NCBI GenBank assembly: GCA_014529385.2
Contig: CM043948.1
Location: 23,552,451-23,616,450, forward strand
Reading direction: 5' to 3'
Origin: Adiantum capillus-veneris
Lineage: Eukaryota; Streptophyta; Polypodiopsida; Polypodiales; Pteridaceae
Length of the DNA: 64,000 bases
Below are positions 10,291 through 21,950 of this stretch, piece by piece. The first letter of the stretch is position 1, and the number at the start of each line of letters is the position of its first letter. The notes under the pieces are model-generated. The model did not search any database. It had not been told where the DNA came from and worked only from the letters and a program-made list of their open reading frames with translations. Position numbers and translations under genes: made by a program.

Positions 10291-11790
10291 TTATTCTTGA
10301 ATGCCAATTGAAGATGAGAAAAAGCTCAACTTCTCCTTGTTGAAAACCTTTGTAAACATGTCTACAGGATTTTCACTTGTATGCACCTTTCCTAGCTTTA
10401 GCTGTCCTTCTTCCAAAAGAGTGCATATGAAGTGATATCTCACCTCAATGTGCTTTGTCCTTGAATGAAAGGCTGAGTTCTTTGCAAGGTGGATAGTGCT
10501 TTGGCTATCACTATACAAGACACAATTGTATTGTTTGAATCCAAGCTCTTCTAAGAATCTGTGAAGCCACAGAATTTATTTGATTGTCTCTGTCATTGCT
10601 ATATACTCTACTTTCATGGTAGAAAGTGAGACCACTTTATGTAGCTTTGAAGCCCAGTTTACTACTGTGCCTCCAACCGTGAAGACATAGCCAGTATTGC
10701 TCCTTTGAGTATCTTTGTCACCTGCCATATCTCCATCAGCATACCCTTGAAGAAAAATATCAGTCCCTCCAAAATACAAAGCATTTATTGTTGTCCCTTT
10801 CAGATACCTAAGTATCCACTTCACAAATTGCTAGTGCTCTTAACTTGGTTTGTTCATGAACCTACTTACAACTCCCACTACATGTGCAATGTCTGGCCTT
10901 GTCTATACCATAGCATACATAAGAGAACCTACCGCTGCAACATATGGAGCTTTAAACATATAGGCTATCTCTTCTTGTGTATTTGGACACATATCCTTGT
11001 TTAGTTTAAGGTGACTAGCCAAAGGTGTAGAAACTGTTTTTGCATTCTGCATTGCAAACCTTTCTAGTACCTTCTTGATGTAATCCTCTTGAGATAGCTT
11101 TATTGTCTTCTTCGTCCTTTCCCTTGATATGTTCATACCAAGTATCCTCTTTATAGCACCTAAATCTTTTATTGAAAAAGATTTAGACAACTCTTCTTTT
11201 AGGTCTTTGATGTCTTGCATGTAAGTACTTGCAATCAGCATGTCATCAGCATACAACATTAGGATGGTTAACTTCCCATCTCCCAAATTCTTTGTGTAGA
11301 CGCATGATATGAGTTGCACCTTCTGAATCCATGACCAAGCATCCATCAATCGAACTTCCAAGTACCATTGTCTTGATGCTTGATTTAAACCATACACGCT
11401 CTTCTTTAATTTGCAAATCATTTTCTCCTTACCTTTTACTTCATACCCCTTTGGTTGAACCATGTAAATTTCCTACTCTAAGTCACTGGGAGGGAATGCC
11501 ATATTTACGTCCATTTGCTCAAGATTTAGATCATGAGCAGCCATAAGGCTTAATACAAGCCTAATTGAGTTCATTTTTACAATAGGAGAAAATATCTCAT
11601 TGAAGTCAATACCTTTCTTTTGAGAAAACCCTTTTACCACAAGCCTAGACTTGTACCTTTTCTTCCCACCTTCTTCTTCCTTTAGCTTATACACCCATTT
11701 GTTCTGAAGTGCGCGCTTACCTTTAGGAAAATCAACCAACTCCCATGTTTGGTTGCGATGCAATGAGTCCATCTCCACTTGCATGCTCTT
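10291..11790 (-). pseudogene. pol: Copia C RT and RNase H
   Basis: On the minus strand: MDSLHRNQTWELVDFPKGK, then NKWVYKLK, RLVVKGFSQKKGIDFNEIF, EQMDVNMAF (first catalytic Asp region), CKLKKSVYGLNQASRQWY, LMLYADDMLIAST (YADD pair), and IKDLGAIKRILGMNI. RNase H follows in another frame (QGYADGDMAGDKDTQRSNT, SLSTMKVEYIAM, YSDSQSTIHLAKN, TKHIEVRYHFICTLL). The AEY of RNase H reads KVEY. Frame breaks at about 11,465 and 10,900 and elsewhere make it non-functional. Confidence 0.88.
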
Positions 11791-12252
11791 TATCTATTTT
11801 GCTTTGGATTCATGTTGCATAGCTTCTTCATATGATTCCGGCTCTCCAGAATCTGAGATCAAGAGATGGTTGAAGGAATGAATAAACCTTTCTGGAGGTC
11901 TACTTGCTCTTGTAGACCTTCACAAAATAGGTTGAGGTTCCTCATTTGGTTGACGTCGTTGTACATTGTCACCGTTTGTACTCCTTGAGTCTTCACCGTC
12001 CTCAAGCTCCATGTACTCATCACCTGTTTCTTTTGTTTGTTTTCTTTCCAACTAATATTTATACATATTTTGTTCGTTAAAAATTACATCCCTACTCCTA
12101 AAGATTTTACCATCTTCAGGATTTCATATGCGATACCCAAAGTCACCTTCTCCATAACCAATGAAGAAACACTTTTTGGACTTTGCATCTAGCTTTGCTC
12201 TTAGGCTTTTATCTATGTGCATGAAAGGGTCACACCCAAACACTTTGAGAAA

Positions 12253-13700
12253 TTAATAATTCACCGGTTTACCTCTCCATGCCTCCTCTAGAACTCCCCC
12301 ATCCAATGCGGTTGAGGGTGACCGATTGATCAAATACACAGACGTACTTACTGCTTCCATATAAAGCTCAAGCGGTAAGCCTGCATGTAGCCGCATGTTT
12401 TGTACTGGCTCCATGATTGTCCTGTTCATCCTTTCCAAAATCCCATTTTGTTAAGGTGTCCTTGGGGTTGTCTTTTGCCTCCAAATGTCATGGCTAGCAC
12501 AAAAGCTTTCAAAAGCTTGGATGCAATATTTGCCTCCATTTTCGGATCTGAGGCATTTAACCTTGGTACCTACTTCATTCTCCACAAAGGCTTTCCACCT
12601 TTGAAATATGGAAAACACATCGAATTTTTTCTTCATTACATAAACCCATGTTTCCTAGTCTCATCGTCTATCAATGTTACACAGTACAATGAGCCACCAA
12701 GTGATGGTGTACTTGCAAGACCCCAAATATCAGAATGAACCAACTCAAGTTTTTTATTTTTTCTTTCATTCCTGATTTTTAAAAATTTATCCTCTTTTGT
12801 TTACCATAAACAAAATCTTCACAGAACTCTAAGTTCACTTCTTTCAAACTTGGTAGACGCTTCTTTGTTTGAAGGATTTTGCATTCCTTTGGCACCCATA
12901 TGCCCAAGCCGATAGTGCCACACCGCACTGTCGACTTCCGTAGCTATTGCACAAGTTGAAGATTGCATGCTAATAGTACACAAGTAAAGTGCAGTGACGT
13001 TTTTTCCCTTGGAAACCACCAAGGATCCCTTTGAGATCTTCCACCATTTGTTTCCAAATGCAATGTTGTGACCTTCATCATCCAGTTGTCCTATAGAGAT
13101 CAATTTTTTGCAAAGAGAAGGAACATGCCTAACATATTTAAGCTTCCATTCATTTCCATTAGCAATTTTGACACAAATTGTACCTTTGTTGAAAATTTCA
13201 CAAGATTTATCATCTCCCAAGTATACATACCCAAAATTACCTTTGTGTAATCTTGGAAATGTTGCTTGTGTGGTGTCACATGGAATGAAGCCCCAGAATC
13301 TACTATCTAGGGCTTAGACACATTGTCTAATGAGAGAATTAGAGAATTAGAGAATCTTGCTCTACTTTACCTGCCACATTGGCCTCCGATGTTGGCTTAT
13401 TGTCTTGAGAATTCGGCTCCTTCTTCTTCTTGGACCAATAATCTTTCTTGACGTGGCCCTTCTTGCTGCATTTCCAACATTCAAGAACTGACTTTGTGTG
13501 TGACTTGCTCCGCCTTGAGCGATCATGACCCTTTTGGTTTTAGAACCTCTCCTTAGGCCTTCCTCTTGTTTCCACTGACAGTGCAACACTTCATGATTCT
13601 CCTGTGCTTCTCCTTCGCATTTCCTAGCTAGGAGAACACCCACAATATCATCAAGCTTAAGAGTATTTTTGCTAGAGATAGAATTACTTACAACCATCAC
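12253..13700 (-). pseudogene. pol: Copia C nucleocapsid, protease and integrase region
   Basis: Minus-strand fragments in several frames. Near 13,500-13,440 a zinc-knuckle region and a Lys-rich KKKKEPNSQDNKP segment. At 13,220-12,819 the protease C-terminal part and GAG-pre-integrase (CVKIANGNEWKLKYVRHVP, SIGQLDDEGHNIAFG, VWHYRLGHMGAKGM). At 12,636-12,253 the integrase core (KVKCLRSENGGKYC with the catalytic Asp replaced in SENGG, then LERMNRTIMEPVQNM and AVSTSVYLINRSPS). Multiple stops. Confidence 0.8.
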
Positions 13701-13745
13701 AAGGTTGTCCCAACTATCTGGTAGAGATGATAGTATAAGGAGAGC

Positions 13746-14177
13746 TCACACTTTGTCATCGAAATTGATTTTCCCCGATCGAAGATGAATTATGTTGGTA
13801 TTAAATCCATTTAGGTGTTCTGCAACTAAACCAGTCTCTGCCATCTTTAAATTGAACAAGCGCTTCATGAGAAATACCTTATTGGATGATGATGGTTTCT
13901 CGTAGAGGTCATCAAGTGACTTCATCAAGTCCTCTGTGGTCTTCATCTTCGAAACATTGAAGGTCAGTGTTGATGCCAAGCTTAATCGGATTTGTCCCAG
14001 TGCCTTTCGATCAAGGACAATCGATGCTTCATCTGCCATTGTTGCGGTCTTCTTTGCAAGACCGCCTAGTGGTAAATAAAGGTCCTTCTGGTAGATAAAG
14101 TCTTCAATCTGCATCTTCTAGTGTTGGTAGTTCTTGCCGTTGAGCTTCTCAATCTTGAGCTTCCCTTCCTCCGCCAT
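13746..14177 (-). pseudogene. gag: Copia C gag
   Basis: UBN2/Copia-type gag. The start reads MAEEGKLKIEKLNGKNYQH followed by a TAG where Trp is expected (TGG to TAG), then KMQIEDFIYQKDLYLPLGG, IRLSLASTLTFNV, LMKSLDDLYEKPSSSNKVF, KRLFNLKMAETG and EHLNGFNTNIIHLRS. Position right after the primer site fits the 5' end of the internal region. Confidence 0.85.
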
Positions 14178-14236
14178 TACTCCCACTCAATTCAAGGAAT
14201 CCTTTCCTTGACATACTTTAGCTACGAGCAAACCTT

Positions 14237-14248
14237 GCTCTGATATCA
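14237..14248 (-). promoter_or_regulatory. Primer-binding site of Copia C
   Basis: Minus strand reads TGATATCAGAGC two bases after the LTR end (..CCTAACA), close to the initiator-Met tRNA complement TGGTATCAGAGC used by most plant Copia elements. Confidence 0.85.
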
Positions 14249-14250
14249 GC

Positions 14251-14963
14251 TGTTAGGAAATATGACGTAGCTAAGTAGATAATTGAGTAGATTACTTAAT
14301 GGAGAGAGATAATTTTCACACACAAGAGATTATAGAGTAGAGAGAGAGAGAGTACACACAATATACGTGGTTCACCCAATGTGGGCTATGTCCACGGGAA
14401 AGAAGCCACTCAATGGCTTTAATACTTCAAAACAAGAAGTAGATTACAAAGGGATTATACCCTTTTGGAGCTCTCACCTTGCTTCACTCTCACCACCTCA
14501 CATCAACTTCACAATGCACCACAATGCTTCACAGTCTGTTTTTTGTGTGTAGAAGAGGCCTCCTTTTATAGGCAAAAAGGGCTACCCTCTCTCATGAGAG
14601 GCAGCCATGTGTAGCCGCCCTTGTGTAGACAAGTCCACCCTTCAATCCCCCCATGTGTGGCCACCCTTGAGAATACAGGTCCTCCTTTGAAATCGGCCAC
14701 CAACAATTGACTTCCAACCTCCAGCCACCGGCCATTGACTATCGACCACCGGCCAACCGATCGTTTTCGGACAACTTTCTGGTCATCGTCGTTCGACAAT
14801 AATATTCTAGCAAAGCCAGTCTCGAGCTTTGCTCGAGACAGGCCGTGATAGTTTTTGTTTTCAGCGGCAAGTAATTTTTCTTCACACATGATGGTTGCTC
14901 CTCATAATGGGGGCCTTACAAATGTGCGTTTTTAATACAAAAATTTACAAGGGGTAAATAACA
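14251..14963 (-). repeat. 5' LTR of Copia C
   Basis: Plus-strand text starts TGTTAGGAAATATGACG, aligning along its length with 9419-10229. The far end is shortened (GGTAAATAACA against GGTAAATCAGG...TTAACA in the other copy) and the (GA)n is short. Many base differences indicate an old insertion. Confidence 0.85.
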
Positions 14964-15650
14964 ATAATAGGTTTTCAATCCTCAAGCCCAAACTTACATA
15001 GCAACGTCTCTATGTAACTTTTCTGACACAAGCCAATACCACCATCACACTGCTTAAACTGTATACCCAAGTAATGATGCAACCACCCCAAATCTTTCAT
15101 CTTGAAAGTATCATTCAAATAAGCCTTAAATTCAGCAATATGTCTCTCATTTGGTCTAGTGATCAGCAAGTCATCTACATAAAGAACCACAATGAGAAGT
15201 ACATCACCCTCATGATTTACATACAATGTGCTTTCTGTTGGGTTGTTACAAAAGCCTCGTTTGACCAAATGAGTGTCATCTTTCTCATACCAAGCACGAG
15301 GAGATTGCGTCAACCCATAACAAGCTTTGTTACATTTGCACACCTTATCCTCTTGTCCTTTCTTGACAAAACTGTGAGGCTACATAACATAAACTTCCTC
15401 AAATATGTCACCATACAGAAAGCAGTAACAATGTCTGATTGATGTGCATGCCAACCAAAATGAGCCGTCAATGCACATAGAAAATGCACAATAGTCATAT
15501 GACACGTGGGAGCAAAAGTCCCTTCATAATCTATGCCTTTTTCCTGTGCATAACCCTTTGCAACAAGTTGACACTTATAGCAATCAATCTCACCTCTACT
15601 TGAAGCAAGATTACCACATCTTGAGTGATAAAGTTGGTTTCTTTTCTTCA
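14964..15650 (-). pseudogene. pol: Copia B: first part of RT
   Basis: Minus strand: QLVAKGYAQEKGIDYEGTF, then the MTIVHFLCALTAHFGWHAHQ segment, a frame change near 15,340, CKCNKACYGLTQSPRAWYEK, VVLYVDDLLITRPNERH and ETLLCKFGLED, where Copia C interrupts it. The sequence is the opposite-strand sibling of Copia A. Upstream it abuts gag directly, so protease and integrase are deleted. Confidence 0.85.
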
Positions 15651-15654
15651 AGAA

Positions 15655-16080
15655 TAGTGACTATATGGTCATAGTTGGAAGGAAGTGCACTAAGGAGGAT
15701 TGTAACTTTGTCATCTTCTTCCACTTTGCATTAGATGTAGGACAATTGTGTGATCATGATTTTTAGCTTGTTGACCAAATTGGATATGTCTTCCCCCTCG
15801 AGCATGGTGAGTTTGTATAGTTGCCTTTTTAGGCTAACCTTACTCCATTTGTCTCTAGATCTAAAATTATTTTCTAGAACTTGCCAGGCCTTGTATGCAT
15901 GTGTTGACTCATCTATAAAATGTAGATTATTATCATGGAGTACAGTAATTATGATGCCAAGTGCCTAATCATCTTTTTCTTGATTGAGTGCAATAGATGA
16001 TGTCGTTTGTGTGCCTTCGTTATCACTAAGAGACGTTTTTACTACACCCCATAATGTTTTCTTTATTAAATAACCCCTTA
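15655..16080 (-). pseudogene. gag: Copia-type gag fragment, probably of Copia B
   Basis: Minus-strand reading shows WQVLENNFRSRDKWSKVSLK, RQLYKLTMLEGEDISNLVNK and LLSALPSNYDHIVTILEEK, the pattern of UBN2 gag. One internal stop is visible near 15,730. It joins the RT of Copia B with no protease or integrase between, so B is internally deleted or this is a junction of two elements. Confidence 0.7.
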
Positions 16081-16145
16081 TCTTAGCTGGCCAGGTATGG
16101 AAGCCCTCCCTGTGAGGTCCCCACCCCGTCGTCTCAAACGACGGA

Positions 16146-16551
16146 TCTGATGGTAAACCTGGTGGCCACTGGATCTACAACAGAAGCAAACAAAGTGGTT
16201 TATGGTTCATCTAGCAGACGATCTCTCATCACAAAGTGAATCGAGTTCGAACCTACTAGCATCGAGATCTAGTTCCACCCCGCAGGGGAAGCGTGATCAA
16301 CTTATCTACTGATCCTAAGACCCACCTTCCAAGAGGAGAGAAGTCCCAAGTGCCTTTTTTGAAGGAGTACGAGCGGAAGTGCGACGCGAGAGAGAGTGCG
16401 AGAAGAAGAGCACGACGATATGGTGAAATCGCTCTACTGTAATGTGTAGAGCATAGTGAGTTCTTATTAGGTTTTTACAAAAGAATATGTGTACATACCT
16501 GGCGGCCCGCCCACTTACCTGGGCGACCACATTGGGCTTTATACCCCAACA
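16146..16551 (-). repeat. LTR of Copia D
   Basis: The right edge is firm: plus text ends CCCCAACA at 16551, followed by ACCTCCCACTT, the complement of a polypurine tract. The left edge is inferred. A TATCAGA-like primer-site remnant near 16,130-16,145 on the minus strand suggests this LTR may also have served as 5' LTR for the gag to its left, as in a tandem of two elements sharing one LTR. Confidence 0.6.
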
Positions 16552-16640
16552 ACCTCCCACTTAAAGTCCAATGTGGTACTTTAAGTGTGAGAGAAGCTAC
16601 TATACAAGCTAATATACAAGAGATGTAGAGAAGTGATGTA

Positions 16641-18314
16641 CTACCCTACACCTAACTGCTTGCGAAAATGCACAAAGGTCTCTGAGGGAATTCCTTTTGT
16701 AAGTAGATCAACAGAATTTTCTGTGGTGTGAACTTTGACAAGCTGAAGTTGCTTATCCTCGAGCATTTCCCTGATGAAATGATACTTCACATCCACATGC
16801 TTTGTCTTTGAGTGATAAACTGAATTGCGAGCCAATTGTATAGCACTTTGACTATCACAATATAACACACGCATCTCTTCTTTGATTCCCAAATCTGTTA
16901 CTAGTCGATTAAGCCAAATTGATTCTTTGCATGCCTCTGATGCTGCAACATATTCAGCCTCTGTAGTAGACTGAGTAACACAATCTTGTAATCTAGAACG
17001 CCATGATACTGCTCCACCGGCCAATGTAAAGACATACCCTGACGTAGACCTTCGGTTGTCTAAGTCACCTGCATAATCTGAGTCTGTAAAACCCTTTACA
17101 CTTAGATCCTGACTCCCATAGCATATACGCATACTCTTTGTAGCTTTCAGGTATCTCAATATTCCTTTCACTGCCTCCCAATGTTTCTTGCCTGGCTTTG
17201 ACATGTATCGACTTACTACTCCCACTGCAAATGCAATGTCTGGGCGAGTAGCAATCATTGCATACATCAAAATACCCACTGCAGATGCATATGGAATCTT
17301 ATCCATTTCAGCCTGTTCTTCCTCAGACACAGGACAATCTTGTTTGCTAAGTTTCACATATGGTGGCAATGGAACACTCAATGCCTTTCCCTTCTCCATA
17401 TTGAAACGTTGCAAAACCTTGTCAATATACTCTGTTTGAGATAACCAAATCAACTTCTTTGATCTGTCTCTCTCAATGCGCATACCAAGGATATGACTTG
17501 CCTCACCCATGTCTTTCATGTCAAACAATTTTGCCATCTTTGACTTCAAAGCTGAAATTTCTTCTAAGTGCTTGCCAGCAATCAACATGTCATCCACATA
17601 CAAAATAAGGATCAACCAACTACCATCCTTAGCCTTCTTTGTATATAGAAAGTGATCGAACTCACTACGTTTGTAGCCTTGAGAAAGCATAAACTTGTGG
17701 AATTTATGGTACCATGCCCTCGGTGATTGTTTTAAGCCATAAAGACTCTTTAACAACTGGCATACCCAATCTTCCTTGCCTTTCTCAACAAACCCTTCTG
17801 GCTGCTGCATATAAATTTCCACATCTAAATCACCATGCAAAAACGCTATCTTGACATCCATTTGGTGCAACACCAAATCTAATATGGCAACCAATGCAAG
17901 AAAGCATCTCAATGTAGTCATCTTGACCACCGGAGAGAAGACTTCCTCAAAGTCAATGCCTTGTTCTTGCTTAAAACCCTTGGCAACAAGCCTTGCTTTG
18001 TACTTTGGCTGACTATCATGAGCGGTGATCTTATACCTGTAAACCCATTTACAGGGTAGAGCCTTTTTGCCTTGTGGTAATTTAACTAGCTTCCATGTCT
18101 TGTTTTTATGCAGAGCTGTCATCTCTGATTGCATGGCCAATTGCCAATTCCCGGAGTCCTTCATTTGCACTGCTTCCTTGTAACATGAAGGCTCATTGCA
18201 ATCAGTCAACATGACATAGTTCATAGATGGAACAAACCTATCAGGAGGTCGCGTTACACGTCCAGATCTATGCTCAACAGGTGGCTCAGGATCAGCCACA
18301 ACCTGTGGTTCCAC
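16641..18314 (-). CDS. pol: Copia D reverse transcriptase-RNase H, uninterrupted
   Basis: 557 codons with no stop: the best preserved coding block in the window. Order: variable linker (RSGRVTRPPDRFVPS), RT from about residue 60 (NKTWKLVKLPQGKKALPCKW, RLVAKGFKQEQGIDFEEVF, HQMDVKIAFLHGDL, SLYGLKQSPRAWYHKFH, LILYVDDMLIAG, MKDMGEASHILGMRI), then RNase H (KGFTDSDYAGDLDNRRSTSG, STTEAEYVAASEA, YCDSQSAIQLARNS, TKHVDVKYHFIREM) to QLGVG. RT and RNase H acidic residues are all present; HGDL replaces the usual NGxL, and MDVKI the usual MDVKT. The polyprotein start is further upstream and lost, so the listed first Met is only an ORF boundary. Confidence 0.9.
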   Translation of the reverse strand: MEPQVVADPEPPVEHRSGRVTRPPDRFVPSMNYVMLTDCNEPSCYKEAVQMKDSGNWQLAMQSEMTALHKNKTWKLVKLPQGKKALPCKWVYRYKITAHDSQPKYKARLVAKGFKQEQGIDFEEVFSPVVKMTTLRCFLALVAILDLVLHQMDVKIAFLHGDLDVEIYMQQPEGFVEKGKEDWVCQLLKSLYGLKQSPRAWYHKFHKFMLSQGYKRSEFDHFLYTKKAKDGSWLILILYVDDMLIAGKHLEEISALKSKMAKLFDMKDMGEASHILGMRIERDRSKKLIWLSQTEYIDKVLQRFNMEKGKALSVPLPPYVKLSKQDCPVSEEEQAEMDKIPYASAVGILMYAMIATRPDIAFAVGVVSRYMSKPGKKHWEAVKGILRYLKATKSMRICYGSQDLSVKGFTDSDYAGDLDNRRSTSGYVFTLAGGAVSWRSRLQDCVTQSTTEAEYVAASEACKESIWLNRLVTDLGIKEEMRVLYCDSQSAIQLARNSVYHSKTKHVDVKYHFIREMLEDKQLQLVKVHTTENSVDLLTKGIPSETFVHFRKQLGVG

Positions 18315-18816
18315 TCTATCTTTTCCTTGCTCCTCTTGAGCCCTGACATTATGTCTTGCACGTGCGGGTCCATCTTCTTGGAAGACAACTCTTCTAATCT
18401 CCTCAACCCTCTCTGGTTTAGAATGATATTTGGATTCATTAAAGTGAACATCATTGCTATGGACAACCTTTCTGGATTTGGGATCCTAAAGTCTGTACCC
18501 CATCTCACCAGAATTACCAGCTCAAGTTTGTTCCTAAATTCCTTTCGAACGTGAGTATATGCCTCACAGCCAAAGACTCTGAGATGCTTGTATGAGGGCA
18601 CCTTGCTTGACCATACCATCTCTGGCAATGAATCCTTCTGCAAAACCTTGCTAGGAGATCTATTTACAAGATGAACAGCTGTTGATACAGCTTCATCCCA
18701 AAACCCATTTGGCAGCTGTGAATTAGACAACATACTTCTGACCTTCTCTTGTATGGTCCTATTCATCCTCTCAGCAACACCATTTTGAGGAGGATTGTAA
18801 GGAGCAGTAAGGAACC
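18254..18816 (-). pseudogene. pol: Copia D integrase C-terminal part, truncated
   Basis: Minus strand: APYNPPQNGVAERMNRTIQE, ANSQLPNGFWDEAVSTAVHL-like text and VNRSPSKVLQKDSLPE, then WSSKVPSYKHLRVFGCEAY. The catalytic core upstream is missing: sequence stops being Copia at about 18,816. It shifts frame relative to the RT block near 18,300-18,480. Confidence 0.85.
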
Positions 18817-19771
18817 CCCTGTGATTAGGAGGGGGTTCGGACTAGTATCAACATTGGAAATAGAAATGAACAGGCCGAGCTAAATTTTCCCTAGCAATCA
18901 TTCTTTCCTACTTGGAAATTGAAATATATTTCAATTCAATTGCCGTGATCTCCATTGGATTTCTCTAACATGTTTAGGGATATGTTCTTTCCTAACTTAT
19001 CGAATGCAATGTTAAATTAAGCAAAACTTGAATTAAAAATGTGACCTACCTCCACAATTTCCTCGTCATTGCTCCGTGAGTTGGCCGGTACTTGGTCGAC
19101 CATGGGAGCTTTTCCCTTCCCATTTGTGTTGCTTGTCCCAGCCTCGCGGTCGTGGGAACCACCGAAACGAGTTCTCTTTACCGGGGCCATCTTATACTCA
19201 CTACTTAAATTGACAACTTGGAAAAAGAGAGCTAATATTCAAGAGCACATACGACCAAAATGACGGATTAGTTTCAATAAGCAAACTCCCTTGTACGAGA
19301 GATTTGATTACTTCAAGACATAGAGATTTCCGATAGCCCCTTACTTGTTCTATGGGAATTGGCCCTAAGGTTAATTATTTTGGCCTAGATAATTAAGAAT
19401 TTCAGATTTCTACTTGATCTATTTACTAGAGATAAATTAGGCATGCTTAATCACTTCCTAATGCAAGTAGAGATTTGCAGATTTACCGCATGCATAGGTG
19501 AGAGGATTCCTTTTTCCTAGTGGATTAATTGTGGAATTAATTACACTAATTACATCCTAATATTTGAACAATTTGGATCTAAACACAGCTATATAAACAT
19601 TGTGTGGTAATAGAATGAAATAGACTAACCTTATCACATTGCTGGTTTGATTCTATCATTCATTAACTATAATGACTTAGTGGATAATTCTCTTATTGCT
19701 AATCATACATTAATCTATGATTAGGAGAGGTTAATTGTTTACATAATTGACAATTAGAATTAAGAATGTGC
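18817..19771. other. AT-rich stretch without recognisable genes
   Basis: No ORF longer than 64 codons and nothing with family character. Lies between the truncated end of Copia D and the left 1-kb repeat. Confidence 0.5.
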
Positions 19772-20772
19772 AATGGAATAATCATATAGCAATTTAGGGA
19801 GTGTCTAATGAGAAATTTAACTGTGATTATGCATACTAGCGGCGGAATTATGAGAACCATAGAAGGAATTATAACATAACGTGAAATTAGCTTTATGTTA
19901 CCGTAGTTTGGGCTGAATTTGAATCAATTTGCTGATCCAATGGAGCTTCTTGTGGCGAGAATTGGGTAGCACTTCCGTCTTTTGCTCCTTCTTCAATGGC
20001 TATGTGTGCCGGCAGCACCTCCCCAAGGTGTGTGTGTGTGTGTGTGTGTATACTGAATGTGTGTGTGAGCAGATATGTGTTTGTGTGTGTGTGAGCATGC
20101 TCTTATATAGGCCCACAAGCTCAAAATTTTGAAATCACCTGCTTTGCTGGTTTGGAGTCAACTCAAGGCTTCATGGGCAGGGTTACTTGCATGGGGTGCA
20201 TGGGCTGCAAAGTGTCTCATTTGCTATTCTAACTCACTCACTCACTATCTCTCAAGCTGGGAAAGTAGCCCATGAGCCCTATCTGTGTGTGAGGGCGCCC
20301 TCTACCTGCCATATCAACTCAGCAGTGGCCTAGAGCCGGTTCCCACACAGCTCCCGAGCCCCGGTGCATCCCCGCACAACCTTAGGAAAAATCGTTTTTA
20401 ATCCTAGACGGGCAATTCTAATCAGATTTTGATGCCGAAACTTGCTATGCTAAGCTAGAACTAAGGTGCACAATCCTGAGTACCTGCCATATTTAGCAGC
20501 CCTCGACGTCTGAAAATGCATTTTTTTAAAATTCGGGGTACGGGTGTAGTTTTTCGAGACGGTTAAAACTAGACGGTTCGGGTGACCAAAAACTTACTAT
20601 TTTTGGATTTTTTCCACATAAATTATTTTAATTCACTTTTGGAAGCTTTATGACATTCTAAACATCATGGCACCGACAGATTTTGGAAAACTGTAAAAAA
20701 TAGTAACTTTTTCCATTATGATTGTTTCATGGTACAATGGTGTTCTTTTAGCTCGGGGTCAGAGACCTTACA
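19772..20772 (-). repeat. Left copy of a 1-kb LTR-like repeat (3' LTR)
   Basis: Direct repeat of 22368-23362 over about 1 kb, starting AATGGAATAATCAT and ending GAGACCTTACA. Followed by TCCTCCCCAACG, whose complement is a polypurine tract just before TGTAAGGTCTC, as expected for a 3' LTR on the minus strand. Contains a (GT)n tract at about 20,028-20,050. The left boundary is where similarity ends. Confidence 0.75.
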
Positions 20773-20785
20773 TCCTCCCCAACGT

Positions 20786-21950
20786 GAAAAATTTGAGATG
20801 TCCTCATCTCAAGAATACATCTAGATAAACTCTATACTAACTACTAAGGTACATATATCCTTTGTCTAAAGTAAAGACATTCATTGATAATAGAATAGTC
20901 TTTAGCTTTATGCGTCTTATTCTACTGAACTTTGATGAGGTGCTTGAATTATTGCTCACTAGGATTAGCAGTTGTAGAATACAGAGCTGCTCTCTCATCA
21001 GCTTTGTCACCCACAGTTGGTTGTCTCACTGCGGCATTAGCGAAAGCTCCGCTTCCTTGTCCTATGTTTCCTCTTCCTCGACCTCCTCTTCCGTTTGGTT
21101 GACCTCGCCCGTTGACGTTCAGAGGTACATTATTAGCACCGGATGTTTGGGAAATCCTTTTTGGACATTGGCTTCTATAATGTCCATACTCCTGGCGTTC
21201 AAAACATTTTATATTGGGAAACTCGGTAGCTGCCGTAGTATCTACTACCGGACGATGGTCGTAAGCAGGATTGATTGGTCTGTTACTCCAGTTGTCTGGC
21301 CTGACCCTCTTTTACAAATAGTATTGACTATCTTGGGTAGTCCTCTGAATCTCTTTAGCTAACGGTTTGGCCCTTAGCAAGGCATCTTGCAGAGTTACTG
21401 GCCTGAGAGCTTCTAGTCGGTTGTTCAAGGGGTCGATGAGTCCTCGGCAGAAGCGTGCTACTTGCTGTTCCAATGTCATCCTAGGAGCATATCTCCGAAG
21501 CATGACGAACTTCGAGTAGTATTCTTCGACGGAAGAAGTCAGCTGTCGAAGTGAGAAAAACTCATTCATCTTCAAGGCTTTGTGAGCGGGTGGTAAGTAT
21601 CGCTCCATCACAGTAGCCTTGATGTCTTCCCATGACTGGCAAGATCCCTTGATATCCAAGTCCCTACAATGTTGCTTCCACCATATCTTGGCATCGTCAG
21701 ACAAGCGGACCATCGCAAGCATGGTTTGATTCACGGGTTGGGTTCTCGCAGCTTCAAATTAGTCGTCCATAGCCTCCATCCATACTTTTGTATTTCTTTC
21801 CACATTTGCCTCCTCGAGTGGAGGTTGGGCTTGCTTAAGAAGGAGCTTCTTTTCCTGCGCCGTCGAGTAGAGAGCAGCAAGCGGTGCCTACATGGGTTAC
21901 ACGAGATTCTTGATATGATTACTTGGATTTCAAATAGACACAAGACTTAA
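20786..21950 (-). pseudogene. gag: Ty3-type gag with zinc knuckle, degenerate
   Basis: Minus strand: MNQTMLAMVRLSDDAKIWWK, then DIKGSCQSWEDIKATVMERY, FFSLRQLTSSVEEYYSKFVM, ARFCRGLIDPLNNRLE and PVTLQDALLRAK form the retrotransposon gag core. After a stop near 21,312 the frame continues through a zinc-knuckle region (IKCFERQEYGHYRSQCPK) and a Gly/Arg/Asn tail (GRGQPNGRGGRGRGN). The second knuckle Cys is Arg, which would break zinc binding. No protease or pol follows before the 3' LTR. Confidence 0.82.

Larger units (their letters stand above)
9419..14963 (-). mobile_element. Copia C: LTR retrotransposon inserted into Copia B
   Basis: Both LTRs (9,419-10,229 and 14,251-14,963), primer site, gag, integrase, RT, RNase H and polypurine tract are present in minus-strand order. 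Flanking Copia B sequence is continuous when the element is removed: GLED on the right joins IATPMETG on the left. Target-duplication candidates are GCAAT (9414-9418) and ATAAT (14964-14968), two mismatches. All ORFs are broken, so it is inactive. Confidence 0.9.

Noticed and set aside
19069-19263. 64-aa ORF as a host gene
   Set aside because: Short, no recognisable features, in AT-rich repeat DNA.
20862-21362. 166-aa plus ORF
   Set aside because: Antisense to gag and zinc-knuckle coding sequence.
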